From the NCBI GenBank assembly GCA_963402885.1, contig OY727096.1, positions 18,891,820 through 18,955,819 on the forward strand: DNA of 64,000 bases, written 5' to 3'. This document shows positions 47,801-54,100 of the stretch, in pieces; the stretch's first letter is position 1, and every line of letters starts with the position of its first letter. Under the pieces are notes generated by a model. The model was not told the DNA's origin and searched no databases. It worked only from the letters and a program-made list of their open reading frames with translations. A program made the position numbers and the translations under genes. This stretch comes from Antedon bifida (taxonomy: Eukaryota > Echinodermata > Crinoidea > Comatulida > Antedonidae).

Positions 47801-48172
47801 TTCAATATCAATTACTTCATCGTTTGGCTTGCCTTCTTCCAAAATCTGAAGTGTTATGTCTTCACGAAAGACCTTCTCACGCGCTTTACCATCCCGCTTA
47901 CCAACGTCACTAGTTCTTTGTTGATAGTGTTCTTGTTGCGCAGAACCTTCAGTAAAGAATACTTTAGTATCAGAAGTTTCTTTTCTATACTTTTTCCTGC
48001 TTGGTTTTTCCATCGGCTGTTGTATGGGACTTTCTGTCACAATGTATCCTTCATTATAATGGCTTTGTTTGTAATCTGAACTGTGAGGCATCAAAATATC
48101 TTCATCATAATAAGCACCTGGTAGAGACTGGCCATGAATAGATGGCTCCACTCGGGCTTGTACCTGTTTTGT
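34757..48172 (-). CDS. Single 13.4-kb terminal exon encoding the giant repetitive tail
   Basis: An uninterrupted frame of 4,471 codons follows a TTTGTAG acceptor. It is joined in phase 0 to the TM7 exon (donor AGG|GTGAGT at 48420). Tail layout from its start: ~275 residues of mixed charged sequence; array 1, about 35 units; a transition and a ~350-residue non-repetitive block; array 2, about 34 units; and a ~345-residue Ser/Gly/Thr/Gln-rich C-terminus ending MDYDPR. The only cysteines I find are in HHCEHCSQP near 35490. Absence of stops over 13 kb of repeat strongly implies translation. The many plus-strand frames inside are mirror images of the repeats. Confidence 0.9.
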   Translation of the reverse strand, partial: TKQVQARVEPSIHGQSLPGAYYDEDILMPHSSDYKQSHYNEGYIVTESPIQQPMEKPSRKKYRKETSDTKVFFTEGSAQQEHYQQRTSDVGKRDGKAREKVFREDITLQILEEGKPNDEVIDIEEEYITGIYHKDRISDVPMEVEPSSKRRSLKRLTGSLKDKSKALIHSSTSLGKKITDYQKQKFHGKNKESTKDIQETTITTRIEDDSIIEMVDYPQQLVETERRQTMPDKHETTIIQEKQEIQQTRSPGVRRHLHDTSDNNRREPEIRRTRSPEQQRRPTQPIERHPIRPKDQNIRDVYKTSVTRTEEDYIINEDDQIERIRQTRSPEKQRRPTERRPGRPDEQDTTKDVYETTVTTTDYVITEDDRREPEDISRTRSPKKQRRQTQPAERRLGRPDEQGITRDVYETTVTTTDYVITEDGRREPEAIRRTRSPEKQRRPIQPTERRPGRPDEQDTIRDVYETTVTTKTEEDYIITKGDRREPEDIRRTRSPEKQRRPIQPTERRPGRPDEQDTIRDVYETTVTTRTEEDYIITKGDRREPEDIRRTRSPEKQRRPIQPTERRPVRPDEQDTIRDVYETTVTTRTEEDYIITKGDRREPEDIRRTRSPEKQRRPIQPTERRPGRPDEQDTTKDVYETTVTTTDYVITEDDRKEPEAIRRTRSPEKQRRPIQPTERRPGRPDEQDTIRDVYETTVTTRTEEDYIITKGDRREPEDIRRTRSPEKQRRPIQPTERRPGRPDEQDTTKDVYETTVTTTDYVITEDDRKEPEAIRRTRSPEKQRRPIQPTERRPGRPDEQDTIRDVYETTVTTRTEEDYIITKGDRREPEDIRRTRSPEKQRRPIQPTERRPGRPDEQDTIRDVYETTVTTRTEEDYIITKGDRREPEDIRRTRSPEKQRRPIQPTERRPGRPDEQDTIKDVYETTVTTTDYVITGDDRREPEDIRRTWSPEKQRLPIQPTERRPGRPDEQDTIRDVYETTVTTRTEEDYIITKGDRREPEDIRRTRSPEKQRRLIQPTERRPGRPDEQDTIKDVYGTTVTTRTEEDFIITKDDRKELEAIRRTRSPEKQKSPIQPTERRPGRPDEHDITRDVFEKTVTTDYVITEDDRRQPEYIRRTRSPEKQRHLTQPTDRSPGRPDKQDTIRDVYETTVTTTDYVITEDDRQEPEDTRRRRSPEKQRRPIQPTERRPGRPDEQDTIRDVYETTVTTTDYVITEDDRREPEDTRRTRSPEKQRRPIQPTERRPGRPDEQDTIRDVYEKTVTTTDYVITEDDRREPENTRRTRSPESKRRPIQPEDRRPGRPDEQDTIRDVYETTVTTTTDYIITEDGRREPEDIRRTRSPERQRRPTERRPGRPDEQDIIRDVYETTVTRTEEDYIITKGDRKEPEAIRRTRSPENQRRPIQPKERRPGRPDEQDTIRDVYETTVSTTDYVITEDDIQEPEDTRRTRSPEKQRRPIQPTDRRPGRPDEQDITRDVYETTVTTTDYVITEDDRRQPEYIRRTRSPEKQRRPTQPTERRPGRPDEQDTIRDVYETTVTTTKEDYVITEDDRREPEDTRRTRSPERRRRPTERRPGRPDEQDLIRDVYETTVTRTEEDYIITKGDRKEPDAIRRTRSPEKQRRLIQPKERRPGRPDEQDTIRDVYETTVTTTDYVITEDDIHEPEDTRPTRSPEKQRRPIQPTSRRPGRPDEQDITRDVYETTVTTDYVITEDDKRQPEYRRRTRSPEKQRRPIQPKERRPGRPDEQDTIIDVYETTVSTTDYVITEDDIQEPEDTRRTRSPEKQRRPIQPTDRRPGRPDEQDITRDVFEKTVTTDYVITEDDRRQPEYIRRTRSPERQRRPTQPTERRPGRPDEQDTIRDVYETTVTTTKEDYVITEDDRREPEDTRRTRSPERRRRPTERRPGRPDEQDLIRDVYETTVTRTEEDYIITKGDRKEPEAIRRTRSPEKQRRLIQPKERRPGRPDEQDTIRDVYETTVTTTDYVITEDDRREPEGSRRRRSPEKQRRPTQPTERRPGRPDEQDTIRDVYETTVTTTKEDYVFTEDDRREPEDTRRTRSPEKQRRQTQPTERRPGRPDEQDTIRDAYETTDYVVTEDGRREPEYIRRTRSPEKQRRPIQPTDGRPGRSDEQEITRGSYETTVTTTDYVITEDDRREPEDIRRTRSPEKQRRSTKPVDSHFTGKNTIDEKYSDVRTKRDSKTEFGSIDHPFKSQYFPKRNDRRDSLTRLEYTKRFSDTTQPFTSEIDGISEIEELQLEPQIVKKDVVPLQRALDKILLEPENILQENELTQRNVLQELDKLDKEILEIISERGTTTKTGIIAIQGTDIVDKLRDIKINERSSQLKNLSKFDSKKLKFMILDVGDKLTTLERHFDEASGLKAIPLDRPFEAYIVNVDGSLVVSQPFVFSYDRDTATYRRLSIKQPVKYYEEGEKMKETGYTYRKEQLDEFLVQVGKDKIRKRPIKIVENDDPAAKYMYDIDQIKLIIPHAGDDRYDIKYMKRYQEGPWYIDPYPINEDYIEAIVVRWDGTPETVHLLKYESKNTYSIVMSTSDRNELESALIASEGNTKMPSQTIEIPLSQKIKSPVDDESSTDTDISYVIKTIEKIEESERIEFKDEQIVDGESPQRPRQDIIEITTTTTTDERTREPVVQRYGDRKYVVERREESPQRPRQDIMETTTTTTTDERTREPVVQRYGDRKYVVERREESPQRPRQDIMETTTTTTTDERTREPVVQRYGDRKYVVERREESPQRPRQQEIIGTSTTTTTDERTREPAVKRPSSEKIRTYVVERREESPQRPRQDIIETITTTTTTDERIREPVVQRYGDRKYVVERREESPQRPRQQEIIESTTTTTDEITREPVVQRYDDRKYIVERRKESPQKPRQQEIIETTTTTTTDEITREPAVKRPSSEKIRTYVVERREESPQRPRQQDIIETTTTTTTTDERTREPVIQRYGDRKYVVERREESPQRPRQQEIIETTTTTTTDQRTREPAVKRPSSEKIRTYVVERREESPQRPKQQEIIETTTTTTTDERTRKPVVQGYGDRKYVVERREESPQRPRQQEIIETTTTTTTDQRTREPAVKRPSSEKIRTYVVERREESPQRPRQQDIIETTTTTTTDERTREPVIQGYGDRKYIVEKREESPQRQQDIIETTTTTTTTDERTREPVVQRPSSEKIRTYVVERREESPQRPRQQDIMETTTTTTNDEKTREPVVQRPSSENIRTYVVERREESPQRPRQQEILETTTTTTTTDERTREPVIQRYGDRKYVVERREESPQRPRQQEIIETTTTTTTDERTREPVVQRPSNEKIRTYVVERREESPQRPRQQEIIETTTTTTTTDERTREPVVQRYGDRKYVVERREESPQRPRQQEIIETTTTTTTTDERTREPVIQRYGDRKYVVERREESPQRPRQQEIIETTTTTSTTDERTREPVVQRPSSENIRTYVVERREESPQRPRQQEILETTTTTTTTDERTREPVIQRYGDRKYVVERREESPQRPRQQEIIETTTTTTTDERTREPVVQRLSSENIRTYVVERREESPQRPRQQEILETTTTTTTDERTREPVVQRPSSEKIRTYVVERREESPQRPRQQEIIEATTTTTTDERTREPVVPMYGDRKYVVERREESPQRPRQDIIETTTTTTTDEITREPAVQRYGDRKSVVERHEESSQRPRQDIIETTTTTTTTDERTREPVVQRYGDRKYVVERREESPQRPRQQEIIETTTTTTTTDERTREPVIQRYGDRKYVVERREESPQRPRQQEILETTTTTTTDERTREPVVQRPSSEKIRTYVVERREESPQRPRQQEILETTTTTTTDERTREPVVQRPSSEKIRTYVVERREESPQRPRQQEIIETTTTTTTDERTREPVVPMYGDRKYVVERREESPQRPRQDIIETTTTTTTDEITREPAVQRYGDRKSVVERHEESSQRPRQDIIETTTTTTTTDERTREPVVQRYGDRKYVVERREESPQRPRQQEILETTTTTTTGERTREPVVQRLSSENIRTYVVERREESPQRPRQQEIIETTTTTTTDERTREPVVQMYDYETRKYVVGRREESPQRPRQEIIETTTTTTTDERTREPYDKETRSYIADRREESPRRQRRAIIEPIVRKPDEIISYVVENRDDDVARRHGYIETTTTMNSGTTGDLTIGDTRTWADEKRVEYPEYTTTTSDGRITDVSQQYGYETITTTTDEGQKDHHCEHCSQPIVKEEDGEIDSELSYVINTIETIEGAEGEVTEGLYITQTNEFDDQTSSTTYQQNTGQQEASRDGYNAGWSTEQTSTQYEYPTGGGENIVINEVGQQSSPFLTYKSVGYRDQEGTSGVQDIQSSSITHDFTSYSASSNYGSTTYGNSGGVTDGNSAVSGETQAYADIQTEVMETDGQTFRGVSGGSTSERGRSRFRTQLSGVVLRPRASAKSRYDVDVESVEITAEETTQMQSTPMDYDPR

Positions 48173-51100
48173 CTACAAATATAATATTCACTCTTATTGA
48201 ATTTAAAAGTTTATATTACAGACCTAAATTCGTAAAAACTTGATTCGTATAGATGTATACGAATGTGTATCACTAGCGATCTGGACTATCGGACACTTTT
48301 GCTTACTATATCCGGATGCCTATGATTGTAATGACATCGTACCCATAACCCAACTCATTTGAGTTTGCGTAGACGCGCGGCTAGTAGGAACTAATCTTAA
48401 CAAGACGTTAAATACTCACCCTCTTTGACAATCTGTTAATGCACAATAAGAGGACAAAGCCAATTGTTCCATTCAGAATGACAAACACATATTGTAGATC
48501 TATGTTCTTGATTCCAAACACCCCAATGAACCACGTAGCACTTATGTATATTAGGAGAAAGGTGAACAGCCCAATTTTTAACCTAAACAAAAATTATAAT
48601 TTAAATGTTTAATAGTTTTATTCAGATAGCACTGATAAAAAATATCCTATTAGTTAATTATTTCTGAAATATGGATATTACAGCTAATGAAATATACCTT
48701 GTTCGTTTTTGTCGCCTGTACCGTTCTTGCTGTTTGATCAAATGCATAGAGCTGGCACTACAACTTTGAACAATTAAAACCAACAGCATCAGCAATGATA
48801 TCTAAAATACAATACAATCACATGTTTATATTTAAATATGTATGGAATGGTTACTGAGAACTCGAATGCACCTAATTACACAACTACATATCCATTAAAA
48901 ATTCACATCACACACTACTGTTGCTACTGATGAATAGGACACTATACCATTTTTTCAACATAGTTGTGTAATTCATTAATGATTTACAACGTTTGAACCG
49001 AGTTAGGACATATGTTAGTACGATAGCTATGATTATCTTGTTCTAATGAAAGCTTTGAATATTTACCGCAATAAAGAAAATGATTGGTCCAACCATACTC
49101 CATATAGCTTCAGTGTCTGGATCTGGCCATGATCTGTGTGATAATGGTAGACATTTATTCATGAAGTTATGTCATGTAAGGTGGTAAACAATGATATAAG
49201 TTATACTTTTGAATGATGTTTGTTTAGATTATATTCACGATAATGCAAGCTTAGTTTGAAAAACAGAATTCTTTATGAACCAAGAGCCAAGGATTGGTAG
49301 GTAAGCATGATAACTACAAAATTCCACTTTTCTCGCATACCTGTATTCTGGTGAAGCATATTCGTCCCACAGCAGCCCGGCACTCAGTCCAGAAATCAAT
49401 ATTGGCATTCCCCAACCAAACGACTGGTAGAAACAATTGAAGTTCTGTGCTCGGCAAGATGCGAATTTCTCTTTGATGAAGAGGTCGAAAATCATTAAGA
49501 ACAACCAGACGAAAACGGACGTTAGTGAGAAGTGAATCGATAACGCCATCGTGTTTGTAAGCTCCTGTAATAAAAGATTACAAGATTTACCAATCTACTT
49601 CGTATTACCTCTTCAGTCATACGAACTGTAACGAAATATCACTTACAAAATATGTGTTTAAATCAGCACCCGTATCTGCCAATAGTGCAACATTCGCCAG
49701 TAGTAAAGCAATTGACAGATTTCGAATGAGGCTCTTTTCTGGAAGATGTTTCATTCTCCTGTAAATTGTAAGACAATTGTAGTAATATTACATAAATAAA
49801 ATTAAACAATGAACTAGTTATGTAAATAGGTCTTTATAAGTGAATAATCGATGATGGCACATCTGATATATTTAGCCTGAAGTCAAATTTTACTAAGATT
49901 AAACACAAGTCCCAATGGCTATAGGTTTTACTACTTTCTCCTGTCCAATCAACTATAAAAATGATATTCTTTTGTAAGCATAATTACTTCATTATGGCAG
50001 TTCCGAAGATGATCAGCAGTAGAATTAAAATTGACAACACTGTGGCTAAGCAAGTAACTATCAACAGTGCTTCTGGATAGTAAATCTGTAATAGAGAAGA
50101 TTTTACGGAGATGAGCATTATTTCAAGTCAGTTTCAGTAACTTCTGATAATGCATGTTGTAGTTTATGCATCTTTTTCGGGTTATGCTTAGAGACAGTGT
50201 CTCAATGTAGTACAGTACGTCTTTATCAAAACTTATGAGGAGGCCAACCCATTTATATTACAATATTTGCATCGTGAACACAGTCAGTGTTGATGGACTG
50301 AACTGCAGCAGTATTTGCAATTTTCATTGTACGTACCAGTGACGAAATATCCATTAGGAGTGCGAATGAAGTCCCTTCGTGGCAAGAGCATGATACGCCA
50401 TTTTTCCTGGAATCACTTGCGAAGGTCTTGCATCCATCCGGAGAAAAGGAACTGTTGACCAAAGCAATTATTATATCTTTATAAATAAAGTACAAGCTTT
50501 TTTTTTAACATTTTGCATCAGCAACAAGTTGCTGAGTACGAACAAGTATGCATTACGTTTTTTTTAAAAGTAGCTTTAAAAAATGTTCACTTTATTAAAG
50601 AAAGAAAATTGATATAGTTCAATTCTTACAGTGAAGTTCTATCAATGTATGTGCACACAGGCTTGCTTGTTCCTCTTGTACGGTAACCATTTCTCTTCCA
50701 GCGTATCTAAAAATAAAGGTTCATTATGATAAAGAACATAAATTACAATGTTGATTCAATACAAGGCGAGGAGACAAATCTCCCCCTCCTACTTCAATCT
50801 GCTGCTGTGTAGGCCTAATCTTTAAGGTCATGTTTTGAACAAACTTGGTAAAAAGACATTACCTCATCTGAAGGAAAATGTATAAAGGTGTTTCCATTAG
50901 CGACTGCGTCTTCATTTACATTGTAGGTGACAATGGATACAAGTCTGCTTGCAAGAAAGTAGACCATTTCTTCTTCTTTGTTAGCTCTAAGAAGAAAAAA
51001 AAATAGTACCGTACTAGTTAATTTAAATGATTTCAATTCGGTGAATGGAAGTTTGTATCAATGTAGAACACTTTCATTTCGGACATTCAATCGGTAATAA

Positions 51101-54100
51101 ATAGGAAAAAAGATACTTCATTAGGTAGCCTATATTGAATCCAGTATGAGAATGGTATGGTTCTTTCATTGCACAACAAGCTACACACATTTTGTCCATG
51201 ATGAACATCATACAGTTTCAGTGGGGTTCAGCCCACCGAAATAAACCAAAATGGAAAACAGGTAAGCCTATTATGTTTAACATAAACTATTGACTATACG
51301 TTATGTTAGGTTACGAATATAATGTAACCGATTTCCACATTGTGACAGTTCTATATAATATATTGATTTCTTTGTATAAAGATTGTGACATGCCTGCAAC
51401 TGCTTTAGGATTTTTAGAGGGAATTGCACAAACAAACCATTCGTTCAAGTTACTTATTCAATGGAGTTTGGGGTGAGTTATTTGTTGTTATCCTTTTTTT
51501 TCATTTTAAAATCCATGTTTGACAACAACAACAACAGCACAAACCTTTGTATTAACGTATTGTCATACGAATTGTTCCATAATAGCGATACACTACATGT
51601 CTCTCCTTGAAAAAAGAACAAGAACAACGTGTTATTACATACAGGTTTTGAACATTTTAGATAGGTCTATAATTTACTATTGGTAATCTTTGACATGAAA
51701 AAATAGAGAGCTACATTGGGGGTTTTCTTTAGATATATGGCACGCCAATACGTTTGATCGTATTAAGCGTTCCATTACAAATTTTAAAATGATATTGTAC
51801 AATTACCTTGAGATGAGTAGGGTGATATGGAATACAAAATCGATGAGCTTGAATGAATATTTACGTCAGTATGTGAACCACGTGATTTTGACAGTGTACC
51901 AACTAAAGCAAAAACCAATACAAGAACAAACAAATTATAACCACAGTACTGTAATGTTTGTGTCCCGATTTCACAATGTGGAGTAATTGCTGATTACTTC
52001 TCAGTGATTGAAAGCTAAAGTAGTAAAGTCTAAAACTTTGTGAGACAAAAATATGTATGGACATAATGATGTCATATCACTACCATATTTGTCACATCAG
52101 ACGTTTGTTGGCAAACTAGTTTGATAGTGTGGATAGAGCTTAATACTCACCAGCTTCATCATTGTATACGAGTGGCTCTCGTTCATCAAGACCTAACGTC
52201 TTGCACTGTGGTGCAAATTCTGCTGTTGCTTTCTCATTAGTTGCCATAAAACGTTGCAACAGAGAATCTGTTTGTGTAAAACAAATTGTAAAAGTTAATG
52301 ATAGTAATGGAGCGAAGTGTACTAACCACTTGACTATAGCAACTGTGTTAATGTAATGATTTGATGTATACTTTACATGTAAACCCGTCGGTACTAGAAA
52401 TCGTATTTACATTTCATTTAAACAAGGATATATCGTCTAAATAATAAATTCAAATTAAACACGATAAAGTTACCTGTCTTGGTCGGCATTGCTTGAAATG
52501 CTCCCATCAATGAAACTGCAAAAAATAAAAAGAAAACAAATTAAAACCCAATTGTTGATTGATTGGCAGTTAACGTTTGATCCAGGCATCCCAGTTAACG
52601 TCTGATCCAGGCATCCCAGTTAACGTCTGATCCAGGCATCCCAGTTAACGTCTGATCCAGGCATCCCAGTTAACGTCTGATCCAGGCATCCCAGTTAACG
52701 TCTGATCCAGGCATCCCAGTTTAATCCAGATGGTTCCCCCTATTATGTCTCTTCAAGTCTAGTATTGCTCATGGTGTTGATTCAACTTTCTCAGACAACT
52801 TTCTTTCTTGATGTTGTTGTTACTGTACTTTGTTTTTTCCCAGCTTAAGTGTACCATATATACCAACATTTTTACCAATGTTAGACCGTTTCGACTAGAC
52901 TAGTCTTGTTATATCGTTTGTATACTTACCGATCTTTATTTTGCGAGGATCATTGAAAACAGCTTCTCCAATATCTTGTATTTGAAGATTGTTTCGATTT
53001 ATCCGAATAAGACGGTCACTGTCACCTGTGATTACGAACAGGTACTCTCCAATGGCGGCAACATCTTGAGTGTTGTTCAGACCAGGATAGGAGGAAGAGT
53101 CCAAAACCGTATTCTTGCTATCGCCTGATAGGTCACTTTCCATCACATGATTAGATGTTCCGTCAGTCCAGTAGATACCATTACCTTAAACAACAATATA
53201 TAGACCGTGGTTTTGAATGTGGTTGTTCAGGAACTGATCGGGGAAGAAAACTTGGGTACTCAAGGGATCCTAAGAAAAATAGTAGACCTATTGACCTATG
53301 ATAATGATACATACCGTCTGATGAGATGGCTAGGCCTGTTGGGGAAATTTCCTCAGCAAGAGTTTTCCTTTGTTTTCCACTCGTCTTGACAGCGCGCTCT
53401 ATCTTTTTTGCCTCCATGGAACTAAAATAGACAAAGCTACGAGACAAGAAAACAAAACAGTTCTTTTTGAGAAACTTATTTAAATAGGCCTATAGATCAA
53501 TTTTATATTTAAATAATGTTTAAAGGCTCGGGTGTGTTTTGTGACTTTAGCTCAAGCTTTTCGGAGGTTACTAAATACTTATTAAGGGCATACATAATTG
53601 TTTCCATTGATATATGAACTTATGTATTGGTGACAGTAAAGAAAGAAGATTGGACAACAATTAGAAGACAGCAATTATTTAACAAATCATTTTGTTACGT
53701 TCTTTCCCTAAATACAAAAAAAACAATTACCGTTTATTAATTTCAACATCGTCAATTTCAAAATTTTGATTTTTAACCACGGTAACTCGTCCAGTTCCAT
53801 CCAGATTGGATCGTTCTATTTCTGTATTTTTGTTATTGTTAACATCAAAAAACAACCTCCTGTTGACCAAGTCAAGTGCAAGTGAAGAGGCATCTGGAAT
53901 TTGAATTGTTGATAGTAGAGGCCATTAAAAGGGGGAAATTTCTAGTTTAATATATATTAACTACGGTAAATACAGTAGATATACAGAAACACTCCTGCAA
54001 CCATGCGTCCCCTTCATAAGTATCAGAGTATTAGTTGTGTATATTCACTCGTTTTTGCCACTGGAAATTGAGCGCATAACTTAGGACCAAACAAGTTCAT

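Noticed and set aside
35476..48079. Many plus-strand and alternative-frame open frames within the giant exon
   Set aside because: They repeat at the period of the coding arrays and are reverse-complement images of the Thr- and Arg-rich units; none has independent support.
52568..52717. Possible CRISPR-like array
   Set aside because: Direct 25-bp repeats without any spacers in an animal intron; a minisatellite.
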